DNA of 14,661 bases from Actinomycetes bacterium (GTDB lineage Bacteria; Actinomycetota; Actinomycetes; Mycobacteriales; Mycobacteriaceae): contig JAEZZR010000006.1 of the NCBI GenBank assembly GCA_023418505.1, forward strand, positions 1-14,661, read 5' to 3'. Shown one piece after another: positions 1 through 6,552 of the stretch. Below the pieces are notes generated by a model. It was not told where the DNA came from. It saw only the letters and a list, made by a program, of their open reading frames with translations, and searched no databases. Both the position numbers and the translations under genes were made by a program. The stretch's first letter is position 1. Every line of letters begins with the position of its first letter.

Positions 1-386
1 CGGTCAATAAACGCCACTGGCACAGGAGCTGAAGCGTCTATTCGGTTGATTTGTCCGATAGTAGGTGCATCAGAGAGGAAATCGAACTTGGCAAACGCCT
101 CAGCCAACGAAGCCTCATGGGCGCGTAGTGCTGTTTCCAAACGGCCAAGATTATCCGATGCCCACGTCAGCTGATTTTCCATCATTTGCGCAATAGCGAC
201 AGCGGAACCAAAGCTTCCTGAGATCGCAGCTTGGTGTTGAGCTGCTACTGCTTGCATGGAAGATACTGGCGAATACCCAGTCAACGAAACTGAAAATCGT
301 AGTGCTTTCCTCGCTAAACCACCGGATATTAGAAGATTCTTCTGCCCATACTGTATCGAGCTAAGCTCGGCGTGAAATTCCAACAT
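1..386 (-). CDS. Hypothetical helical protein, N-terminal part (runs off window)
   Basis: The frame is open from an ATG at 386 to the left edge, giving the first 128 residues with no stop. A GGGGG ribosome-binding stretch lies just before the ATG, and the start is only 2 bases after the stop of the lipoprotein gene, so the two are almost certainly co-transcribed and translationally coupled. The visible part is Ala- and Gln-rich and looks alpha-helical (AVAAQHQAAISGSF and NLGRLETALRAHEASLAEAF), with no signal peptide or membrane segment. The shape (about 100 helical residues followed by a turn-rich stretch) resembles the WXG100/ESX-like N-terminal modules that sit in front of larger domains in actinobacteria. 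However, the single Trp is in WASDN rather than a W-x-G turn, so this is only a resemblance. The C-terminal part, which would decide the function, is outside the window. Function unknown. Confidence 0.7.
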   Translation of the reverse strand, partial: MLEFHAELSSIQYGQKNLLISGGLARKALRFSVSLTGYSPVSSMQAVAAQHQAAISGSFGSAVAIAQMMENQLTWASDNLGRLETALRAHEASLAEAFAKFDFLSDAPTIGQINRIDASAPVPVAFID

Positions 387-388
387 AT

Positions 389-1186
389 CTAGTCCCCCTT
401 AAAAATCGTTAGAAAATCTCTCGTCGCGCGATCACATGCCTGGTCGAAATTTTCAAAGACGTTATGATCCTGATCCTGTTTTAAACCAACTGGAGCGGTT
501 ACGCCCAACGGTCCAACCTGTGTTTCGACAAAGGCATAGCATTCCTGACCGCTCAACTTCGGTAGAGAAATCAGAAGATGCTGAAAACCGTCAATCTCAC
601 GTAGATCAAAGCTGAGCAGATTCGCATCCCCGTTACTTCGATCGTATTTATAGATCACGAGATCTACTCCCATCGAATCCCCGAAATCCAGCACGCAACT
701 CTCGTTCGACGGATTCCAACCATGATATTTCTCTTCGAAGTCGATTACTTCGTACCCAGAATCAAGGATTCTCTGTCTCAGTTCCGGGATGCCGCATGGA
801 TAACGCATTTCCCACTGCTCGCCCTGGTAGTCCCATAAACCATCATCACGTAGCGCAGCATCAACCGGTGATGTTGCTGTGTTTAAGCGGTAAACACCCG
901 GAGCCATCCCGTCTTCTTTAATCAGAAGAGGATCACTCAGCGCCTCTCGGATTTCATTTTCCAACGCTGGATCAGGCTCAGACGTTTCGAGCACCTCAGG
1001 CTCTAACGACTTATACGACGTCAGCACCGGCAATCCATCATCGGCATCTGCTTGCGTACAGCCAGCTAAAGCTACAAAGCTACCAAGAGCACCGGCTACA
1101 ACCAATACGCCAACCATGGATTTTCGTTGACACCACCGCCGATGCACTGCACGTACTGCACGCGATCTGTTAAGCGTCCAACACAC
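389..1186 (-). CDS. DUF3558-like lipoprotein
   Basis: Predicted 265-residue exported lipoprotein. The start chosen is GTG at 1186, which has a purine-rich GGGGAGGG just upstream. The frame stays open to an ATG at 1405, but the extra residues look non-coding, and a TATAAA promoter-like element lies inside that stretch. The N-terminus is strongly basic (RRWCQRK, residues 17-22), followed by a hydrophobic core and the lipobox LAGC, so Cys43 is the expected lipidated residue and the protein would sit on the outer face of the cytoplasmic membrane. The mature domain has Pro-Cys at 130-131 and further Cys at 164, 216 and 251. This spacing, plus a CYAFVET-type strand at 216, fits the DUF3558 family of actinobacterial lipoproteins, where two disulfides are likely. 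The function of the family is poorly known. The shorter starts GTG 1147 or ATG 1117 are possible, but ATG 1117 would remove the basic n-region. The call as a lipoprotein is firm; the family is moderate. Confidence 0.72.
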   Translation of the reverse strand: MCWTLNRSRAVRAVHRRWCQRKSMVGVLVVAGALGSFVALAGCTQADADDGLPVLTSYKSLEPEVLETSEPDPALENEIREALSDPLLIKEDGMAPGVYRLNTATSPVDAALRDDGLWDYQGEQWEMRYPCGIPELRQRILDSGYEVIDFEEKYHGWNPSNESCVLDFGDSMGVDLVIYKYDRSNGDANLLSFDLREIDGFQHLLISLPKLSGQECYAFVETQVGPLGVTAPVGLKQDQDHNVFENFDQACDRATRDFLTIFKGD

Positions 1187-1249
1187 TATCCCTCCCCGTA
1201 TTTCAGCTATCCCCACGACTTCTTGCCCTACGACAAGAACTTGCCAACG

Positions 1250-1255
1250 TTTATA
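1250..1255 (-). promoter_or_regulatory. Candidate extended -10 element for the lipoprotein operon
   Basis: Read on the minus strand this is TGC-TATAAA, an extended -10 pattern, placing a transcript start near 1243 and leaving a leader of about 57 bases before the GTG at 1186. No good -35 hexamer is visible. It supports the start at 1186 over the far upstream ATG at 1405, which would lie before the promoter. Confidence 0.35.
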
Positions 1256-1506
1256 GCACGAAAAGCTAACTGGCGCCTCGCTGATTCCACCAAGGTAGAA
1301 CTGTGTCCAAAGTGACACCTCAGTGGACTGCGTATTTAAGCATGAAATGCCGAAAGAAGTTTGTGCGACCGTTCGCCCGAATGGTTGAAAGTGGTCATTC
1401 AGCACGATAGATCAGCAATCAGAGATCGGTTCAGCCCCAACAGAGTCTCCAAAAAACGGTGTCAAAGGTACCCGGTTTCACAAAGACAGATGTCCCTAGA
1501 AACACC

Positions 1507-1728
1507 ATGGTGCAGAATGCACAGTAAACCACGCTGAAAAGCTGGATTAGGCAGGGAATCACTGTGCAAACTGCATCATGAGGATGCAGAAACGTCCAAA
1601 GAAATCGATAAAAATGCCGATCTGAGCCATAAAAATTGTGCAATCTGCACCTTCGATGGTGCGCAAACGCACAGTGATTATGGCCCAGGAGGCCTTCACG
1701 GCGTGTATGACTGTGCATTCCGCACCAA
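1507..1728. repeat. Cluster of five imperfect palindromes, core GTGCAnnnTGCAC
   Basis: Five copies of a roughly 19-base unit ACTGTGCAnnnTGCACCAT lie at 1507-1525 (reverse orientation), 1561-1579 (forward), 1635-1653 (forward), 1656-1675 (reverse, with a 4-base centre) and 1710-1728 (forward). The copy at 1656 keeps its symmetry through paired changes in both arms (GTGCG...CGCAC). Centres are at about 1516, 1570, 1644, 1665.5 and 1719, so the gaps are about 54, 74, 21.5 and 53.5 bases, close to 5, 7, 2 and 5 turns of B-DNA at 10.5 bases per turn. That places all copies on roughly the same face of the helix, as expected for cooperative binding by a dimeric protein. As RNA each copy could also fold into a short hairpin. 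I do not recognise the motif as the site of a known corynebacterial regulator. Confidence 0.8.
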
Positions 1729-1802
1729 CTTGCTGGTGGAGGCGATTTTCAAAATAAGCGCATCTTGCATCACCAACGAATATTCGAGAAGCCGAATTAA
1801 TT

Positions 1803-1822
1803 CGTCACAGTGACGCATTATA
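1803..1822 (-). promoter_or_regulatory. Perfect TATAAT next to a CGTCAC-A-GTGACG palindrome
   Basis: On the minus strand TATAAT occupies 1822-1817, and an inverted repeat CGTCAC-(1)-GTGACG lies at 1803-1815, where transcription would start. This is the arrangement of an operator over a start site. No convincing -35 hexamer is seen. A transcript from here would run leftward through the five-palindrome cluster towards the lipoprotein gene. Inferred only. Confidence 0.35.
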
Positions 1823-2120
1823 AGCTAAAGCAGGTTGCGCGAGTATTCCCATCGCTTTAAATCGCGGATAAATGCTTCCACAGCAACCGACGAATGGATG
1901 AAGCGACTACTGGAAGTCAATAGGACTCCAGAAAGGGCCACACCATAGCCACATCATAGCCACCGAACCGTTAAAGCCCCGCCTCCAGTCGGCCGAAACA
2001 CGGGGAACAGACCAAGGGCGGATTAAGGGTTAAGGGTTGGCCAAAGGTCGCAGCCATAACGACCACCAAACCCTCCCGCCGCCACGCGAACAGTGAAAGC
2101 TACCGCCACACCAACGGCGA

Positions 2121-2151
2121 AAGCCCTCGAGCCAAAAAGACTCGAGGGCTT
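2121..2151 (-). terminator. Terminator of the tRNA-Gln/tRNA-Glu unit
   Basis: A perfect 11-bp inverted repeat (AAGCCCTCGAG ... CTCGAGGGCTT) with a 9-base loop begins 6 bases beyond the 3' end of tRNA-Glu. On the minus strand the stem is followed by only a short TTT, so the U-tract is weak, but stem strength and position make it the natural end of the tRNA transcript. Confidence 0.75.
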
Positions 2152-2157
2152 AAAGCG

Positions 2158-2230
2158 TACCCCGTACGGGATTTGAACCCGTGCTACCGCCGTGAGAGGG
2201 CGGCGTCCTAGGCCGCTAGACGAACGGGGC
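2158..2230 (-). tRNA. tRNA-Glu (anticodon CTC)
   Basis: The 73-base minus-strand sequence folds as a full cloverleaf. The acceptor 5' strand GCCCCGT pairs with ACGGGGT (one G-U at the end), the discriminator is A, the D-arm has TAGCGGCCTAGGA, and the anticodon stem CCGCC/GGCGG closes the loop CTCTCAC, giving anticodon CTC. The T-arm is ACGGG-TTCAAAT-CCCGT. The 3' CCA is not encoded. It lies downstream of tRNA-Gln and gltX on the same strand and decodes GAG. Confidence 0.97.
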
Positions 2231-2321
2231 ATGTTCACTTATCTGATCCGAAGCCGAACTCGACCACCAGCACATCAATCCAACCGAATCGATCGCCGAT
2301 CACCGACTACTTTTCAAATAG

Positions 2322-2396
2322 TGGCTGGCCTACCAGGACTCGAACCTAGAATGACGGTACCAGAAACCGTAGTGTTGCCAATTACACCATAGGCCA
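2322..2396 (-). tRNA. tRNA-Gln (anticodon CTG)
   Basis: The 72-base body (2325-2396) plus an encoded 3' CCA (2322-2324) lies on the minus strand. The acceptor TGGCCTA pairs with TAGGCCA, the discriminator is G, and the anticodon stem ACGGT/ACCGT closes the loop TTCTGGT, giving anticodon CTG. The U1-A72 pair is typical of tRNA-Gln. It decodes CAG. The gene is 91 bases upstream of tRNA-Glu (counting from the CCA end), and unlike it has the CCA encoded. Confidence 0.97.
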
Positions 2397-2458
2397 TTGC
2401 GCATCACGCTGAGGATCGGCAATTCCTTACCGGAACCTCACCGCGCTTGCAACGGAAG

Positions 2459-2464
2459 ATAATA
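2459..2464 (-). promoter_or_regulatory. Candidate -10 of the tRNA-Gln/tRNA-Glu transcript
   Basis: TATTAT on the minus strand (with an overlapping TATATT at 2466-2461) lies about 63 bases before the first base of tRNA-Gln, with TTTCTT 17 bases upstream as a weak -35. The stretch between the gltX stop (2541) and tRNA-Gln has no strong terminator, so read-through from gltX is also possible. Confidence 0.4.
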
Positions 2465-2540
2465 TAACCAGATCCGCTGCAAAGAAACAAACATGCAGGT
2501 TATAGGCGTTTTATTACGCTTTACGACGAAAGACTACTCG

Positions 2541-4046
2541 CTAACCTTCCGCAGCATCTGCCTCCGCAGCAACAGCCTCTGCATGAGCCAGCGCCTTCTC
2601 CAACCGCTGAAGGCTACGTTCGCGCCCCAGCAGCTCCATCGACTCGAATAGTGGCGGGGAAACCTGGTTGCCGGTCACAGCCACACGTACCGGACCGAAC
2701 GCCTTCCGAGGCTTCAGTTCCATCTTGTCGATCAAAACGCCATGGATCGCCGCTTCCAGCGCATCCGTCTTAAACGCAGCATCGTCAAGCCCATATACCG
2801 CGTCGATGGTGGCGCGCAGTACCGCTACGGCGTCGGCCTTCAGGTTGCGGCGAGCGGAACGCTCATCAAACTCAAACTCGGCTTCATCGACCACAAGGAA
2901 CCGCACCAGATCCCACGCATCGCCCAAGGTCTTGATGCGAGTTTGAACCAGAGTAGCCAGCATCGAGAAATCCTCCGCAGGAAAATCTGCAGGGAAGCCC
3001 TTGTACTCTTCCAGGTACGTACGCAAACGTGCTTCGAAGTCCGCAGGGTCTAGCAGCCGGATATGATCGGCGTTAATGGCGTCTGCCTTCTTTTGGTCGA
3101 AACGCGCTGGATTAGAGTTCACGTCCGCCACATCGAAGGCAGCGATCATCTGCTCCATGCTGAAGACTTCGTTGTCCTTAGACAGCGACCACCCCAGCAA
3201 CGCCAAGTAATTCAGCAGCCCTTCAGGGATGAAGCCGTTTTCGCGGTGAATAAACAGATTGGACTGAGGGTCGCGCTTCGATAGCTTCTTGTTGCCCTCG
3301 CCCATCACGAACGGCAAGTGGCCAAACTGTGGGGTGAATTCGGCGACGCCTATCCGTCGTAAAGCACCATAAAGAGCAATTTGGCGCGGTGTGGATGGCA
3401 GCAAGTCTTCGCCGCGTAGCACGTGGGTGATGCGCATCAAAGCGTCGTCGACGGGGTTAACCAGTGTGTATAGCGGCTCGCCGTTGGAGCGGGCGATCAC
3501 GAAGTCTGGCACGGTAGAGGTCTTGAACTCGATGCGGCCGCGGACCAGATCGTCGAACACGATGTCTTCGTCAGGCATGCGCAGGCGAATCACAGGCTTG
3601 CGGCCCTCGGCGCGGAAGGCTTCTTTCTGCTCTTCGGTGAGGTTGCGGTCGTAGTTGTCGTAGCCGAGCTTCGGATCGCGCCCAGCGGCTTCGTGGCGGG
3701 CGGCAACTTCCTCGGCGGTGGAGAACGCTTCGTAAGCCTCGCCGGAGTCGATCAGCTTCTGCAGTACCTCGCGGTAGATGTCCTTGCGCTGCGACTGCCG
3801 GTACGGACCGTGCGGGCCGCCTACGTTGATGCCTTCGTCCCAGGTCAGGCCAAGCCACTGCAGGGCGTCGATGATGGCTTCGTAGGATTCCTCGGAATCG
3901 CGCTGGGCGTCGGTATCTTCGATGCGAAACACCAGCTTGCCGCCCGTATGGCGCGCATAAGCCCAGTTAAACAAAGCAGTACGAATCAGCCCCACGTGCG
4001 GGGTCCCGGTTGGCGACGGGCAAAAACGAACACGAACTTCAGACAT
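2541..4046 (-). CDS. gltX: Glutamyl-tRNA synthetase
   Basis: Class I aminoacyl-tRNA synthetase of 501 residues that ligates glutamate to tRNA-Glu in the cytoplasm. In actinobacteria it is generally non-discriminating and also makes Glu-tRNA-Gln, which the GatCAB amidotransferase converts. The start is ATG 4046 (MSEVRVRFCPSPTG), preceded by GGGGAAG; the frame is open further upstream, but that extension is low-complexity antisense to the next gene. The class I signature HVGL is at residues 17-20 in PSPTGTPHVGL, RGEDLLPSTPRQ is at 211-222, and the second signature KLSKR is at 254-258. The region around residues 105-125 lacks the cysteine cluster that binds zinc in E. coli GltX, as usual for this lineage. 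Length is normal. Both substrate tRNAs follow downstream on the same strand. The divergent neighbour begins 67 bases away. Confidence 0.97.
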   Translation of the reverse strand: MSEVRVRFCPSPTGTPHVGLIRTALFNWAYARHTGGKLVFRIEDTDAQRDSEESYEAIIDALQWLGLTWDEGINVGGPHGPYRQSQRKDIYREVLQKLIDSGEAYEAFSTAEEVAARHEAAGRDPKLGYDNYDRNLTEEQKEAFRAEGRKPVIRLRMPDEDIVFDDLVRGRIEFKTSTVPDFVIARSNGEPLYTLVNPVDDALMRITHVLRGEDLLPSTPRQIALYGALRRIGVAEFTPQFGHLPFVMGEGNKKLSKRDPQSNLFIHRENGFIPEGLLNYLALLGWSLSKDNEVFSMEQMIAAFDVADVNSNPARFDQKKADAINADHIRLLDPADFEARLRTYLEEYKGFPADFPAEDFSMLATLVQTRIKTLGDAWDLVRFLVVDEAEFEFDERSARRNLKADAVAVLRATIDAVYGLDDAAFKTDALEAAIHGVLIDKMELKPRKAFGPVRVAVTGNQVSPPLFESMELLGRERSLQRLEKALAHAEAVAAEADAAEG

Positions 4047-4100
4047 ACTTCCCCACGTTACCGGTTGGCGCGGATTGGTTTTAATTCGCGTTACGGCTGC

Positions 4101-4106
4101 TACGGT
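4101..4106 (+). promoter_or_regulatory. Candidate -10 giving a leaderless start for the TDT gene
   Basis: TACGGT lies 7 bases before the ATG at 4114, the distance expected if transcription begins at the start codon itself. No ribosome-binding sequence is visible before this ATG, which fits leaderless translation, common in corynebacteria. The best -35 (TTGGTT at 4075) is 20 bases away, so the spacing is poor. Confidence 0.3.
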
Positions 4107-4113
4107 AACCATC

Positions 4114-5352
4114 ATGGCCGAGAAGAATTCTTTCGACGACATGCCCCAGGAGCACGCCGACGCCAAGCAACAAAGCCAGCAAGGCACCCAGCAAGGCACC
4201 CAGCAACAGAGCGAGCAAGGCACCGTGCAAGGCACCGTGCAATCCGCTGCCGACGACACCGCCGACGCCCACCACGAGGCCACCGATTCGGAAACTGGCG
4301 CCGAGCACAACAGCAGCTTGTATCAGCGTCTCGCGCACACACCGTTGCAGTTGTTCGCGATGGTGATGGGTACTTCGGGTTTGGCGTTGGCGTGGCAGAC
4401 CGCCGTCGAGCAGTTCGATTTCCCCGAGGTCTTCGGCCTGATCTTTTACTTCACGGCGCTGGTGGTCTTCGTTGGGCTGGTTTTCGCCTACCTCGTGCGC
4501 GTGATTGATAGCCCGCGCCACTTCTTGGAGGACATCCGCAATCCGCAGCAGCTTCCTTATCTTGCGACGACGACGGTAGCCCTACTCCTTCTCGTAGCCG
4601 CCAGCGATGGGATTCTGTCCGATTCGGTAACTAAGGGATTTTGGTGGCTGGCGACGATTGGCCACTTCCTTGTGCTGTTAGTAACGCTGCGTATGTGGAT
4701 GCGTCCGCGTTTCACTATTAATGATGTCTCGCCGGCTTGGTTTATGCCATCGGTGGGTGCGTTGTTGATTCCGGTGGAAGGCCTTTCTATGGGGCTGATT
4801 GAAAACCGAATCTCGGTGTTGGCTTTGGCGATTGGTTTGACCTTCTGGATTGGTCTGCTTCCTGTGGTGTTCTATCGCATGTTCGCTGCGGAGGAATCCA
4901 TTCCGTCGAAGTATGTGCCCACGCTATTTATTATGGTCTCGCCACCTTCAATTGCAGCGAATGTTTTCTACAACGGCACTCCATCGGTAGTGCCAACAAT
5001 CCTCTACCATGTTGCCATCGCGATGCTGCTGGTGGCGTTGTTGCGCCTGCCAGAGCTCTTCACGGCGCGGTTCGGCATGCCACATTGGGGTCTGACCTAC
5101 CCGCTTACAGCTCTTACTGCCGTGAGCCTGAAGATGGATTACCCTACAATCGGCCAGACAGCGTTGTTCGTGGTCACCGCAGTGATCTTACTGATTTGGG
5201 CACTGACGATCGTCAATCTCCTTCAGGGTCGCGTCTTCCACATTGCGGGTTCGGAGGAAGTTGCGCAGCAGGCTGAAGCCGAAGACGGCGAATCCGCCCC
5301 GCGCGAGGAAGAAAACACCAACCCTGTGGCCGATTCGGACCAGGATCGCTAG
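4114..5352 (+). CDS. SLAC1/TehA (TDT) family membrane transporter
   Basis: Integral membrane protein of 412 residues from ATG 4114; the in-frame TTG at 4075 is an alternative start. After a hydrophilic N-terminal tail of about 70 residues comes a multi-helix domain typical of the tellurite-resistance/dicarboxylate transporter family, which includes TehA and plant SLAC1. Diagnostic stretches are LFAMVMGTSGLALAW (80-94), SPAWFMPSVGALLIP (206-220), PTLFIMVSPPSIAA (269-282) and HWGLTYPLTALTAVS (324-338). The family comprises anion channels and C4-dicarboxylate or sulfite exporters, so the substrate here is not known. The tail (residues 18-43) is a Gln/Gly/Thr repeat, and the C-terminus after residue 380 is acidic and disordered, making the protein longer than E. 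coli TehA. It ends 21 bases before the isochorismate synthase gene, so the two are probably one transcript. Confidence 0.88.
   Translation: MAEKNSFDDMPQEHADAKQQSQQGTQQGTQQQSEQGTVQGTVQSAADDTADAHHEATDSETGAEHNSSLYQRLAHTPLQLFAMVMGTSGLALAWQTAVEQFDFPEVFGLIFYFTALVVFVGLVFAYLVRVIDSPRHFLEDIRNPQQLPYLATTTVALLLLVAASDGILSDSVTKGFWWLATIGHFLVLLVTLRMWMRPRFTINDVSPAWFMPSVGALLIPVEGLSMGLIENRISVLALAIGLTFWIGLLPVVFYRMFAAEESIPSKYVPTLFIMVSPPSIAANVFYNGTPSVVPTILYHVAIAMLLVALLRLPELFTARFGMPHWGLTYPLTALTAVSLKMDYPTIGQTALFVVTAVILLIWALTIVNLLQGRVFHIAGSEEVAQQAEAEDGESAPREEENTNPVADSDQDR
4177..4242 (+). repeat. In-frame short tandem repeat encoding a Gln/Gly/Thr tract
   Basis: The 12-base unit CAGCAAGGCACC occurs twice in tandem (4177-4188, 4189-4200), again with an insertion (4201-4224), and as the variant GTGCAAGGCACC (4225-4236) followed by a partial copy. 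It encodes repeated QQGT/VQGT in the cytosolic tail of the TDT protein. Unit length is a multiple of three, so copy-number changes would keep the frame. Confidence 0.85.
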
Positions 5353-5373
5353 CTAGGCTCTTTCGGAGGTTTT

Positions 5374-6546
5374 GTGTCTTCTTCGCATCAGCCAGCGCGC
5401 GGGGCTTCAAGTGGCTCTGGATGGCATCGTTTAGCTACTTCACCGGATTTTTATCTGTCGCGCGCGGGTGGCTCGTTGCGCTCGCAGGGTGCACTGGCCA
5501 CCTACACGGATCCCTGGGAGGCCGCCGCTGCTCTCCAGCGCAAGCGCCATCAGTACATTGTGGGTGCAATTCCGTTTGATACCGATCATCCGGCAGCGCT
5601 GACTGTCCCGCGCGATGTGATCCGTTCGGATAGCCCTTTGGAGCCTCCGGCTGCGTATCGTGGTTCGTCGCCAGCTTCTGGGCGCATCACCAGGGAAATT
5701 CCCACCCCCGCGGATCATCGTGCGGCGGTTGCGGCGGCGGTGGGTACGATCTGTAAGCCGGGCAGTCCCGTGGAGAAGGTTGTGCTGGCGCGCGCGGTGG
5801 AAGCTGAGTTCCAGCCGGGGTTGGATCCGTTGCGGTTGGCGGCGTTGCTTCTCGACGGTTCCCCTAACCGTGACGGCTTTTTGGCCGACCTCAGTCCCGC
5901 CGGCGGAGCTTTCGAAAATCAGCTGTTTGTGGGTTCTTCCCCAGAGATGCTCGTGCGCCGACATGGCCAGATTGTGGAAGCGTTTCCCCTGGCCGGCAGC
6001 TTGCCACGTCACGGTGCCACTAAAGATGAAGCTGCCGCCCGCGATTTCCTCTACGGCTCGCAGAAGAACTTAAGCGAGCATGCCTTCGTTGTCGATGACA
6101 TCGTCGCCTCGTTGGCACCCCTCTGCCACGATATTTCGGCGCCCGCGCGCCCGGAGCTGATGTCTACCTCCGAGATGTGGCACCTGGGTTCCCGGATTAC
6201 GGGGCGCCTGCGCGATCCGGAGACCACCGCCCTGGATCTTGCGCTGGCCGTCCACCCCACGCCCGCGATTTGCGGCACGCCCACAGATGCTGCTCGGATG
6301 CTTATCGACGCCGCGGAGCCGACAAATAATCGCGGCTTCTACGCGGGCGCAGTCGGTTGGTGCGATAGCGATGGCGATGGCGAGTATGTGGTCGCCATTC
6401 GGTGTGCCCAGATTTCTGCCGACGGCTCCGCTGTGCGAGCTTGGGCCGGCGGGGGCATTGTGGCGGACTCTGATCCCGACGACGAACTCGCCGAAACCTA
6501 CGCCAAATTCCAAACCATCATGCGGGCGCTGGGGTTGCGCTACTAG
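5374..6546 (+). CDS. Isochorismate synthase (MenF/EntC type)
   Basis: A 390-residue chorismate-binding enzyme that converts chorismate to isochorismate, the entry to menaquinone and to salicylate or dihydroxybenzoate siderophores. The GTG start at 5374 has GGAGG 4 bases upstream. Conserved blocks are in family order: EKVVLAR (134-140, with the Lys that acts as general base in the family), SPEM (189-192), EAFPLAGS (202-209), SEHAFVVDDI (234-243), HPTPAICGTP (294-303), RGFYAGAVGW (320-329) and AGGGIVADSDP (358-368). The block order and the LAGS/HPTPAICGTP/GFYAGAVGW set match isochorismate synthase better than anthranilate or aminodeoxychorismate synthase. No siderophore or other men genes are in the window, so I cannot say which pathway it feeds and give no symbol; menF or entC would both be used. 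It converges with odx, with 6 bases between the stops. Confidence 0.92.
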   Translation: MSSSHQPARGASSGSGWHRLATSPDFYLSRAGGSLRSQGALATYTDPWEAAAALQRKRHQYIVGAIPFDTDHPAALTVPRDVIRSDSPLEPPAAYRGSSPASGRITREIPTPADHRAAVAAAVGTICKPGSPVEKVVLARAVEAEFQPGLDPLRLAALLLDGSPNRDGFLADLSPAGGAFENQLFVGSSPEMLVRRHGQIVEAFPLAGSLPRHGATKDEAAARDFLYGSQKNLSEHAFVVDDIVASLAPLCHDISAPARPELMSTSEMWHLGSRITGRLRDPETTALDLALAVHPTPAICGTPTDAARMLIDAAEPTNNRGFYAGAVGWCDSDGDGEYVVAIRCAQISADGSAVRAWAGGGIVADSDPDDELAETYAKFQTIMRALGLRY

Positions 6547-6552
6547 CCCGCT

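Larger units (their letters stand above)
1406..2120. other. Gene-poor, AT-richer intergenic region left of the tRNA genes
   Basis: About 700 bases with no convincing coding sequence on either strand. The longest open frame (1431-1718, minus) has an implausible His/Cys-rich composition produced by the palindrome cluster at 1507-1728. Other content: a GAATTAATTC palindrome near 1794, the CGTCAC-A-GTGACG palindrome at 1803, an imperfect hairpin (CTGGAAGTC...GACTCCAG) near 1909-1931, a doubled CATAGCCAC around 1945-1965, and a doubled TTAAGGG at about 2022-2038. Base composition is visibly less GC-rich than the metabolic genes to the right. It could be the regulatory region of the lipoprotein operon, a non-coding RNA locus, or decayed insertion material next to the tRNAs. 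Confidence 0.5.

Noticed and set aside
1431..1718. 95-residue minus-strand open frame rich in His, Cys and Arg
   Set aside because: Its composition is produced by the repeated GTGCA/TGCAC palindromes. It has no ribosome-binding sequence and no domain-like pattern, so I treat it as non-coding.
4047..4310. N-terminal extension of gltX up to 4310
   Set aside because: The extension is Cys/Pro/Val low-complexity, antisense to the TDT repeat region. Family length and the MSEVRVRFCPSPTG start place the true ATG at 4046.
3693..4508. 271-residue plus-strand open frame overlapping gltX and the TDT gene
   Set aside because: It lies antisense to confirmed gltX codons and then out of frame within the TDT gene, and its Arg-rich low-complexity sequence is typical of a shadow frame in GC-rich DNA.
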